Notes: a model not told the origin generated them from the letters alone. A DNA stretch of 14,319 bases from Pavlovales sp. CCMP2436 (GCA_026770615.1 MU631708.1:53713-68031); one strand, 5' to 3'. Shown: positions 6,771-14,060, numbered from the stretch's first letter. Translations and numbers: made by a program.

Positions 6771-7372
6771 CGTGTTGTAAGATATATTGGTCAAAACAAA
6801 ATTACTCACAAATAAAACTTTCTGGTCTGGAGATAAAGTGACCGATTTAAAAATATCTAACTCTCACGGGGCCAGCGCCGTGTTCTTTTCACAGTTAAAA
6901 TGACAAATCTTTGACTGCTGGTCCAGCAGTCAAAAGCTACTGAAGTGGTCCTTTTTACCGAAACTCAATTTTAAACTGAGGATAAATTGTGAAGACATAT
7001 CTTAAAGCAGAATTGGACGGGAAAAAGAATTGCGGCTCGAAACCTGATTTCAAACGGAATGATGAGTAAATGGCTTACGAAGTGAGGGTGGTATTTTGAC
7101 ACGCATGCTGAAATATGACATGGCTCTGCTCTTGACTTTCACATCAAAATCAGGTGTCGGTTCATACCAACGAAGTTTTCCCAGTCAAATTTCACGTCCA
7201 GGTGTCTTCAGAATTTTAAAATAGAAATTATTCGTATTCATTTATATCCTGGCGAACCTATGATAATAATATTTTCTCTGGTACCCAGCTCGCACCCCTT
7301 TAATTCGCGGCGGCGCGTCCGCTGTACAAACAATTCTCAAAAATTATATACTGACCCTAAAATTGGAATCAA
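6771..7372. other. AT-rich intergenic stretch with a 25-bp palindrome
   Basis: No coding frame or RNA gene seen over 600 bp. The one clear structure is the perfect palindrome at 6910-6934. Confidence 0.6.
6910..6934. repeat. Perfect 25-bp palindrome
   Basis: TTTGACTGCTGG (6910-6921), one central T, then the exact reverse complement CCAGCAGTCAAA (6923-6934). It could extrude as a cruciform or be a dimeric binding site. No T-rich tail, so not an obvious terminator. Confidence 0.9.
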
Positions 7373-7528
7373 TAGATAAAATCCAAACCAGTTTGGAAAC
7401 ACTCAGTTCAAAAATAACAAAAAGCTATAGGTAAAATCCCAAAACAGTTTGGAAAGACTCAGTTCATAAATAACCATATGTAAAAACCAACCCAGTTTGG
7501 AAACACTATCAGTTCAAAAATAACCAAG
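7373..7528 (+). repeat. AT-rich tandem repeat, three diverged units
   Basis: CAGTTTGGAAACACTCAGTT-like cores start at 7389, 7445 and 7493 (spacing 56 and 48 bp), each preceded by TAAAAWCC and followed by AAAAATAAC. No ORF. Confidence 0.8.
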
Positions 7529-7634
7529 AGCGAAAATTTGCAACTTTAACGAAACCCCCAACCCCCTTCCCGTCCATATTTCATTTCCAGCTTTTCTTCT
7601 TTGTAACCCGATTTGGCTCACAAACTGGATTTTT

Positions 7635-7690
7635 AAAAATAGCACAATCACCTCAAAAATAGCACAATCAGTTAGAAAAATAGTAATAAC
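7635..7690 (+). repeat. 20-bp tandem repeat
   Basis: AAAAATAGCACAATCA occurs at 7635 and 7655, with a degenerate third copy at about 7676. Confidence 0.75.
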
Positions 7691-7740
7691 CTTGTTGACC
7701 AGCCCCAGGTCCGCAGGATCCTATGGAAGTGATTTCCAGA

Positions 7741-7790
7741 CTAATGGTTTAGGACCCCAACCCTTTGGGTCGAAGTCCCGAATTCAAATC
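7741..7790 (+). mobile_element. tRNA-like SINE head, second copy
   Basis: CTAATGGTTTAGGACCC, then CTTTGGGTCGAAG, then CCCGAATTCAAATC aligns block by block with the minus-strand head of the SINE at 2591-2640 (shared GGTTTA, ACCC, CTTTGGGT, CCCGA, TTCAA). AATTCAAATC is B-box-like. No A tail follows; the 171-bp satellite starts directly after it, so the head may be truncated or may have seeded the array. Confidence 0.55.
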
Positions 7791-7799
7791 AAACTCTTG

Positions 7800-8440
7800 A
7801 TCCTTTACGCCTTTAGCCCCTTTAGGTAGGCACCCTTTGGTTAAGTCGGTTTGGCCCCGCTCCTCCCTTCCTGGCGCCTGGTTGAGCGCCGGGGAGGCGA
7901 TTAAGACTTCGGACTGAAAAGATCGTCGTCTCTGGGCGAGCTATCCTCTGCCATAGGACACGTCATTCAAAACTTATAACTCCTTTGGCCCCTGTAGGTG
8001 GGCACCCTTTGGTAAAGTCGGTTTGGCCCCGATCCTCCCTTCCTGACGCCTGGTTGAGCGCCGGGGAGGCGATTGAGACTTCGGACTGAAAAGATCGTCG
8101 TCTCTGGGCGAGCTGTCCTCTGTCAAGGAAACGTCATTCAAAACGTGTAACTCCTTTGGCCCCTGTAGGTGGGCGCCCTTTGGTAAAGTCGGTTTGGCCC
8201 CGCACCTCCCTTCCCGGCGTCTGTATAGCGCCGGGGAGGCGATTAAGACTTCGGACTGAAAAGATCGTCGTCTCTGGGCGAGCTGTCCTCTGTCACAGGA
8301 CACGTCATTCAAAACGTATAACTCCTTTGGCCCCTGTAGGTGGGCACCCTTTGGTAAAGTCGTTTTGGCCCCGCACCTCCCTTCCCGGCGTCTGTATAGC
8401 GCCGGGGAGGCAATTGAGACTTCGGACTGAAAAGATATCG
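7800..8440. repeat. 171-bp satellite array, four units
   Basis: Units are anchored by CCTTTRGCCCC near 7810, 7982, 8153 and 8324 (periods 172, 171, 171). They share GCACCCTTTGG, the hairpin-forming GCGCCTGGTTGAGCGCC or its derivative, and GACTTCGGACTGAAAAGATC. The last unit is cut at about 8440. The minus strand is open for 161 codons (8459 to 7974), so each monomer reads as a 57-residue peptide with TLPKGAHLQGPKEL conserved. The unit nearest 7974 holds two compensating frame changes. I favour non-coding satellite, with a repetitive coding sequence as the alternative. Confidence 0.75.
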
Positions 8441-8639
8441 TTGTCTGCTCCAAACTCAAACTCCGGGTCTAATAGGGAATCGCGGACTATAAGAAGCCGT
8501 AGTGTTTAGAAGCTGAGCCTCTATTTTGGATTGTTTGTATGTTATTTAAGCAAATTTAAGCATTGTTTGTATGTAATCTCCTAAGTAGCTCAGCCTCAAG
8601 CTCAAAATTCGCCTTTCTTATTGCCCGCGATCCCCTGTA
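8441..8639. other. Spacer, nothing recognised except a 16-bp dispersed repeat
   Basis: Contains CAAATTTAAGCATTGT (8551-8566), identical to 3984-3999, and a nearby repeated TTGTTTGTATGT (8531 and 8564). No gene seen. Confidence 0.55.
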
Positions 8640-8698
8640 CAGGGCACGCTACCGGGCAGGAGACGAACCCCTCCGCGACGCTACGATCCAGGATACAT

Positions 8699-8880
8699 AT
8701 ATATATATATATAGCGGCTCAGCATGGTTCAACAGGTGTTGTTCACTAACTGACTTGGTCGACGTCAGACGTTAGTCCTGGCGGCAGGGATGGTGGTGGT
8801 AGAGGTGAGGTTGGTGGTGAACTCGTAGCAATTGCCACAGGCTCCCCCCACCCCTCCCCCCCCACACACACAGGATACAT
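8699..8880. mobile_element. 182-bp insertion with 10-bp target duplication
   Basis: CAGGATACAT occurs at 8689-8698 and again at 8871-8880, and the uninterrupted copy has this site once (CGGGATACAT, 6529-6538). The insert begins with (TA)n-GCGGCTCAGCA, inverted relative to 4896-4922, and ends in a C-rich tract plus (CA)n. It has no coding capacity. A short retroposed or microsatellite-ended element is likely. Confidence 0.7.
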
Positions 8881-8944
8881 AGTAAACGGTCGAGGATGCT
8901 AGATTTAGATAAGAGGTCAAACGAGCAGCATCAATTACATATAT

Positions 8945-9931
8945 TAATGTAGGGGGGTTCGGGCTGGCGGTTCGTTTCAAGTTTAAGTCATGCTGATCTA
9001 AGCGCTCCGACGCAGGCTCCTACGCGCTACGCCGAAGTGTGGAGCTGGTAGAAGTGGTGGATGATGAGGAAGCCGAAAACAAAGCGCTGGAGTCGCTGCG
9101 CAACGCGGGGCCGCCCGACAGTGCGCGAGCAAGCGAGTCCATTGGTGATCCCAGCGGTGACGCATCGCTGGGAAGCGATGGGGTTTTGAATGCCGAGAAC
9201 TCGTTTGCGCGTGCAGGGCGCGGGCCGCAGCGCGGGGGCGAGGTGGAAGGAATGGTTGAAGAGGGAGCCGAAGGAGCCGAGACGTCGAGCGCGAGCGAGT
9301 CCACTTGATGGCGGGTTTGATTTTTTGAATGCCGTGAACTTGTTCGCGCGTGCAGGGCGCGGGCCGCCGCGCGGGGGCGCGGTGGAAGGACTAGTTGAAG
9401 AAGGAGCCGAAGGAGCCAAACCAGGTAACGCGAGGCCGTCGGGCCGAGCGCGAGCGAGCGAGTTCATTGCGTGTCGCTAGGAAGCGACGGGGTTTTGAAT
9501 GCCGTGAACTCGTTCGCGCGTGCGGGGCGCGGGCTGCAGCGCGGGGCGCGTTGGAAGGACTGGTTGAAGAAGGAGCCGAAGGAGCCGAGGCGTCGAGCGC
9601 GAGCGAGTCCACGTGATGGCGGGTTTGGGTTTTGAATGCCGTGAACTTGTTCGCGCGCGCATGGCGCGAGCAACCGCGCGGAGGCGCGGTGGATGAGGTA
9701 GTAGATGAAGCATCCGTGATGGAGGTGGCCAATAGTAGTGCGTACAACAGCTTTGCGAGGGAGCCCATCGGGCTGCCTCGCGAGCGGGCAGCGTGATCCG
9801 GCCGTATCAGGATGGCGAAGAAATTTATATATGCTTCACACAATTTCATATATTGACTGATAGGGATTCAAGCTGGCGTCTGACTGTTCTGAATGTCTTG
9901 TATTATATATGCTTCATACAATTACATATAT
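8945..9931. mobile_element. About 1-kb insertion with 13-bp target duplication
   Basis: CAATTACATATAT is present at 8932-8944 and 9919-9931; in the uninterrupted copy the site reads AATTACAT (6593-6600) and runs straight on to GCAAGATAC. A third, imperfect copy (CAATTTCATATAT, 9841-9853) followed by GGGATTCAAGCTGGCG resembles the left end (GGGGGTTCGGGCTGGCG, about 8952-8968), so the exact boundary is ambiguous. The cargo is the GC-rich array 9188-9690. Confidence 0.6.
9039..9690 (+). repeat. GC-rich array with alternating spacing, four units
   Basis: GAATGCCG starts units at 9188, 9327, 9497 and 9634: spacings 139, 170, 137. Units alternate between a GGAAGCGAYGGGGTTTTGAA entry and a GATGGCGGGTTTG entry, so the higher-order period is about 308 bp. 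On the plus strand the frame from 9039 reads ELVEVVDDEEAENKALESL and then NSFARAGRGPQRGG, LVEEGAEGAE-like units ending in SSASEST and a stop; the same peptide recurs in the next units in differing frames. Large minus-strand frames also exist. I call it a repeat that may derive from coding sequence. Confidence 0.65.
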
Positions 9932-9933
9932 AA
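9825..9933 (+). repeat. 79-bp direct repeat of TATATATGCTTCAYACAATT
   Basis: TATATATGCTTCACACAATT at 9826 recurs as TATATATGCTTCATACAATT at 9905, each continuing into WCATATAT. They mark the right border of the 1-kb insertion. Confidence 0.75.
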
Positions 9934-10130
9934 TACAAGATACGTACTATGACACTCCAATATATTCAGATAACGAATATAGGTGATATGTCGGCCCACC
10001 TATTCAGACAGTGGACTACCGCCGCCACACCTAATGCTGTATATGTTCACCTGATCACCCAGGGGGGACCCGGTGATTGATGTCGGGTACATTTCATTCA
10101 AAAAGGTCATCGCCTATACATGGATGTACA

Positions 10131-10355
10131 TGCATCGCGGAGAATTAAAGGAGCTATTACGTGTGTGAGACTGTGACAGCTTGTCCGGGCTCAGTGCGCG
10201 TTTGCGTGACGGAACTATAGTTCCTCTTTTAGCTCAAAAAGCAGCGAAGTGTGAACCAACTTTCTGTATATGACGCGTAGTGAGATCTATTCGTCAACAA
10301 ATTTTTTTTCGCAGAAACAAAACTAACTTGTTTAGGATTATAGCCTTTTTTATAT
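10131..10355. other. Spacer, nothing recognised
   Basis: AT-rich with short T runs (for example 10303-10310). No gene, RNA or repeat partner found. Confidence 0.55.
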
Positions 10356-10453
10356 AATAGTTCTTGTAACGTCCCCCGACTTGAAGCCCGAAGGCGTACG
10401 GACATGACATGGGAGAGTCAGCGCATCGGTCGTCTCATGTGCTATCTTCCTCC
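10356..10453 (-). repeat. Dispersed repeat family A, inverted copy
   Basis: It matches the reverse complement of 897-995, including GTCCCCCGACTTG at 10371 and GTCAGCGCATCGGTCGTC at about 10417-10434. It retains GTAACGTCCCCC, close to the GACGTTA of the deleted copy at 503-568. Confidence 0.8.
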
Positions 10454-10562
10454 CCGCGTCGTCTCTCCGCCACGAACCTTGCTCGTCGTCGCATCGCGCC
10501 GCCGCAATCCTGCGCATAATTACAACAAACATACATGCAAAAAACATCTGTATAGCCTGAAC

Positions 10563-10603
10563 CGTGCTATGCTGTACCCGCAAAACGGGTACAGCCTAGC
10601 ACG
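10563..10603. repeat. 18-bp hairpin with 5-base loop
   Basis: CGTGCTATGCTGTACCCG (10563-10580), loop CAAAA, then the inverse arm 10586-10603 with a single mismatch. It lies just beyond the last open frame of the minus-strand retroelement, that is at its 3' side, where some LINEs carry a stem-loop recognised by their reverse transcriptase. That role is inference. Confidence 0.85.
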
Positions 10604-11680
10604 TGGCGTGGTGTGTGTAGGCTGCTATTGTATTCCTTGTCTTAGGAAGGGTGCGGCCTCGCGTTGTCTCGGCGGCGGCCTTGCCCTGTGTGCTTCGGCT
10701 GGTTTTTGTTCTAGTGTTTGGGAGCTTGATCGTGTTACCCTCTTTTAGTTGGGGGTTGGGGATGCTTCACTTTTCCGTTTGTTATTCGTGGTTCTTTATG
10801 TTATGGGTTTTTGGACTTGTACTTTCCTCCTATGAGGTTTTGGTTCCGTGGTAGTTTTTGTTTCTGATTCTTCTCCGGTGTTGTTTCCTGTGTGCGTGTC
10901 TTCTGGTTGTGGCTGTTGTTCTAGCTCTGCGTGTAGTCTCTTCGCCTCTTTGCTTCCCGTATTCCATTTAGAGGTAGACGCTTGTTCTTTTTTGATTTCT
11001 GTGTGTGCTTGCCCTAGGTTCCTAGGCATTATTTGCTGTTCTCAGATTTGTTTTATGATATTCCTTCTACTGCTAAGTGGTTTGTGTTTCGTTCGGCTGG
11101 GGTTGTAGGTTCAGTTGGCGTTTGGTGGCCAGGGTTTGCGTGTGTTCTTCTTGTTGTTTGGGAGTGCTATCGTTGGTTGTGGGTTGTAGGCTTGCTGGGC
11201 GGAGGCCTACTATCATCATATTTTTATATTGGGGATCGTAGTAGTCTTGCAACGTCTTATACATCTCTTTTGCTAACTGTTCTTGTGTATTGTCCTGTAT
11301 CCTCGGTTTCTTACCATTTGGGGAGCCTGGTTTGTGGTGTTCCATTCCGGTGAAGAGTGGTCCTTTCCGTCTCGTTGATTTGGTTGTAATAGTGAGTTTT
11401 GTTCGGTTATTCCCATTTGGTTTATAGTTCCATGCCTTGGTCATTGTGGACTTTGGAGTTTGTTTCCTCCATTTGTATTGCTTGGACCCGCTTCCCCTCC
11501 TGGCGATGTGTTCGGTGTCGCTGTGATGTTGTGGTTCTGTTCTCCTCCGTTTGTACTGCTTGGTCCTGCTCCCCCTCCCGGTGAGGTGTTCGGCTTTTGT
11601 TTGTGTCGGGTGTTTGTGTCCTTTTTAGGGCCCGTTTGCCTTTTTGTTCTGCCTATGCCGCTTTGATGTCGTGTCTACCC
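10604..11680 (-). pseudogene. Low-complexity ORF remnant downstream of the LINE polymerase ORF
   Basis: The minus strand is A/C-rich and G-poor and stays open in pieces: about 11680-11436, 11444-11073, 11029-10796 and a final piece to about 10607, with stops or frameshifts between. The first piece has a 26-residue tandem (78 bp; plus-strand anchors TTTGTATTGCTTGG at 11472 and TTTGTACTGCTTGG at 11550) reading PNTSPGGGAGPSSTNGG. The second has EMYKTLQDYYDPQYKNMMIV. The third is Lys/Glu/Gln/Thr-rich. No enzyme domain was seen. Composition resembles disordered ORF1/gag-like proteins of non-LTR elements, but it sits 3' of the polymerase end, the reverse of the usual order. It may be the start of a second, tandem element. 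Confidence 0.45.
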
Positions 11681-12475
11681 CCTGGTATTATTGCTTCTGG
11701 TCGCTTCTTGAGCGCTTCCGCTGAGAATGTTAGAAGTTGGCTGTGTACATGGCCCCCAATTGTTTCTATTGTTCTTTCTTTGTGACTTCCGCAAGCCTTG
11801 ATTATATGTTGAAGATTGATTGAGACTCGTCCTGTGAAGAAGAAGGGGTCCTCCATTACGTGTCCTGTTCCTTCTGCTGCGTCGTATATGTTGAGTCCAC
11901 TAGTTGCTAGAATGTTTTGGATGTTTTCTCTAAGGTTGTGCGTAAGCCTTCACACGCGTAGCACTCGTGAAACAGGTGGTGAGCTGTGTCTAGGTGGTTT
12001 GTCTCATTAGGTTCTTGAGTGTGCTCATCACATAGGGGGCAGGTATTTACAAGTTTCTCTCCTTTAGGTGGCGTTATGCCTAGGAGATCAGGGCTGTGCC
12101 TGGTCTCTCGTTCGTTGAAGTATGTCCCTGCGTGGTGCGTAAGATCATAGCTTAGGCTTTTTTCGTCCATCTCCTTTTTCTTTAAACCCTTGTATCGGAG
12201 TGGTGGATGCGTAGCGCCATTCTGATTTGTCGTCTGCGATGACGAGGTCGCAGCTACCTTGTTTCGTGTCCGATACTTTCTCGGCTTTTATTTCCTGTAC
12301 TCTGTTTATACCGTGTTTTTCACCTTGGCGGTGACTGGTTCTCCAGTATTGGTTTGGGATTTTAGCACAACGAGTTTTAAAAATCCCGCAGTATACAGTA
12401 ATGATGGCTTCCGGCCGCCAACTCAAACTTCTGGGTTGCATAGGCACTGAGCTCTGCACATAGCACCTGTGAAGC
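11653..12475 (-). pseudogene. Non-LTR retrotransposon (LINE) polymerase ORF, C-terminal remnant
   Basis: Minus-strand pieces in three frames join into the end of a LINE ORF. In the frame starting at 12170, NTCPLCDEHTQEP and TAHHLFHECYAC give a C-x2-C-x17-H-x4-C knuckle (residues 44, 47, 65, 70), typical of the C-terminus of non-LTR ORF2 proteins and preceded by SLSYDLTHHAGTYFNE, the usual spacing helix. The frame then slips near 11940 into LRENIQNILATSGLNIYDA, which runs to a stop at 11653. Upstream, SQVLCAELSAYATQKFELAA (12475 to about 12375) slips at a T/A run near 12365 into a frame ending at 12145; this may be the end of an RNase H-like or linker region. At least three frameshifts make it dead. 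Reverse transcriptase and endonuclease parts are absent: beyond 12475 the sequence is another gene. In vivo it would have been a nuclear retroelement protein. Confidence 0.75.
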
Positions 12476-13517
12476 ATGCCGATGGGAGCGGGCTGCTTCG
12501 CCCTCTGCGTGGTGAACGCGGGCTCCCTGATGAGCGCGGCGGGCGTGGGGTCTTTGCGCGCGCCCACGGGCGCACCGCGGCGCGGCGCTGCGCGCCCCCG
12601 CGCCGCCGTCGCGTGCGGCGATGCGGAACAGTGGACCTCGCGCCCGCTCATCGCCATTTCGCCGGAGTTCTCGCAGCTATGCCAGGCGCAATTCGAGGTG
12701 CTCTCCTCCACAGTCGACGCGGCGCGGTGCGCCGTCTACTTTCGGCGGGAACACCCGCCGACGGGTGCGCTCGAGTTCGTGCCGGTACTAGTACTACTCC
12801 TACTTCAGCTACTCATACTAGTCCTAATCCGCCTCCTCCTCTTCCTCCTCCTACTACCACTAGTACTACTACGCTTTCTACTACTACTCCTCTGACTACT
12901 TTCCTAGTACTCCTGGCACTTGCAGGTCGCCGTGTACCCGCAGTCGCAGAGCGTGTGGGTCGTGGGGCAGGACGGCGATCTTCCGGCCGTTGGGCCGAAG
13001 GAGGTATGCACTCCGCTTGTGTGGGTGACTGCCCTCTGTGGTTGCTCTCTGCGTGCGTGGCTGCCTTTGTGGCTCTGACCCCCGTATCCTGTGTGCATCG
13101 CCTACCCTGTGTGACACGCAGCTGCCCGGCGGTTTCGCCGCCCCGGCGCTCATTCCGAACTACCCCTTCGTCCGGCAAGTGGAGGGCGAATTCACCTCCA
13201 ATCCCAACATCAAGGGGGAGGACAACGGCGATGGCTACGACGGGCAGTGCGGCCTGCTGCTGCCTGATGGGGGGATTTCCTTTCCACTCACTGCGGACAA
13301 TGTCGTCGTGGGAGTACGCGCACGGCGTACACCAACCTACGCCTAGAGCACCTTACTCTACTCCTCTCCCGAGCTTGCGCATACCCCCGCGCATGCGCTA
13401 GCCCACACTCCGTGCTGAGTTCAAAACCCCCCCTCGCAGGTTCTGACCATTTGGCAGTCTGGCGTGAGAAGTGCAGCCACTCGCAGGCGCCTCACGCGCG
13501 CACAGGTGTGTAAATAG
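12476..13517 (+). CDS. Chloroplast sensor kinase/Hik2-like GAF protein, N-terminal part
   Basis: Exons: 12476-12784, 12926-13003, 13122-13313, 13440 onward; introns of 141, 118 and 126 nt are GT-AG and all phase 0. The joined frame has a possible bipartite leader (hydrophobic CFALCVVNAGSLMSAA, then Arg/Ala-rich to about residue 45), then SPEFSQLCQAQFEVLSS, ARCAVYFRR, LEFVP|VAVYP (across intron 1), WVVGQDG, LPGGFAAPALIPNYP, LLLPDGGISFPL and VVVG|VLTIW. This pattern recalls the GAF-like sensory domain of cyanobacterial Hik2 and plant/algal CSK, a redox-linked histidine-kinase-like regulator of plastid transcription. An insertion of about 25 residues, acidic and Gly-rich, sits in exon 3. Exon 4 may end at GGC|GTGAGA (13464), at CAG|GTGTGT (13506), or read to TAG at 13515-13517. 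No kinase domain follows. An in-frame TGA directly precedes ATG 12476. The gene starts where the opposite-strand LINE remnant ends. Alternative: another GAF-domain plastid protein. Confidence 0.6.
12785..12925 (+). other. Intron 1 with CTA/CTC triplet repeat
   Basis: Starts GTACTAGTAC and ends CTTGCAG. It is filled with CTACTACTCCT-type triplets. If retained it stays open for 36 codons, coding an almost pure Leu/Val stretch to TGA at 12893-12895. Length is 141 nt, a multiple of three. Confidence 0.75.
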
Positions 13518-13979
13518 TGAAAAAAACTTTCGACATTGCTGGTGCCCGCTCCATGTCCGATTGAGACCCGGCCTTTTATTATTAGCTGGGGCAATAAACA
13601 AACTCTCTTTTTACAGAAATTCATATCTACCGCGCGATAATAAATCGAAGAGTGGTTGCCTGCACGCGCGCGCAGGTGTGCGAACTATGTCAGTAGCCTT
13701 ATAACTAGTCGAGAAGCAGGCTACCGGTGCGTGTGAACTAATTGAGTGCCTTATAACTACTTGAGTTAGCCTGGAAGTATTTTGGCCTCGGCTTTGCACG
13801 GCTTTTGTGCCGTTAGTCCGGATCTGACTTTACCGTATTACACAAGATAATTCTTCTTTGTTGTCGACAAATATCTAAAAACCGCGAGGCGCCTCACTCA
13901 CGCATAGTGTTTCTAAGATAGGCTTCGGGCAATGCTTCCGCCCAGAGATATACATATACAATTGGAGGTGTTACAGGCG
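13518..13979. other. Repeat-bearing region after the last recognised exon
   Basis: A strong acceptor-like CTCTTTTTACAG lies at 13605-13616, but the sequence after it soon meets stops. CGCGCGCAGGTGTG at 13669-13680 resembles the end of exon 4 (CGCGCACAGGTGTG, 13497-13510). CCTTATAACTAGTCGAG (13698) and CCTTATAACTACTTGAG (13750) form a local direct repeat. A possible AATAAA (13592-13597) is present. No confident exon. Confidence 0.5.
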
Positions 13980-14060
13980 CTAATCCTAGAGAAAAGAAGG
14001 CTTCTTCTAATCCTAGAGAAAAGAAGGCTTCTTTTAACCCTAGAGAAAAGAAGGCATTTT
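13980..14060 (+). repeat. 27-bp tandem repeat, three units
   Basis: CTAATCCTAGAGAAAAGAAG plus GCTTCTT is repeated at 13980, 14007 and, with four changes, 14034. Each of the first two units contains the odd palindrome AAGAAGGCTTCTT, so each can form a hairpin. Confidence 0.9.

Larger units (their letters stand above)
8640..10130 (+). mobile_element. Dispersed repeat family B, copy split by two insertions
   Basis: Segments 8640-8698, 8881-8944 and 9932-10130 match 6480-6770 in order. The offset between copies changes from 2160 to 2340 across the first insert, and the two joints carry direct repeats (10 and 13 bp). The final part is the foldback segment 9967-10130. Confidence 0.75.

Noticed and set aside
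7800..8440. CRISPR-like or tRNA array
   Set aside because: Units are about 171 bp and repeat throughout, with no distinct spacers; tRNA-like words do not fold into a full cloverleaf by eye.
12469..13401. 310-codon plus frame across the sensor-kinase-like gene
   Set aside because: Arg/Pro-rich and runs through introns; the spliced frame with VAVYP and LLLPDGG is far more protein-like.
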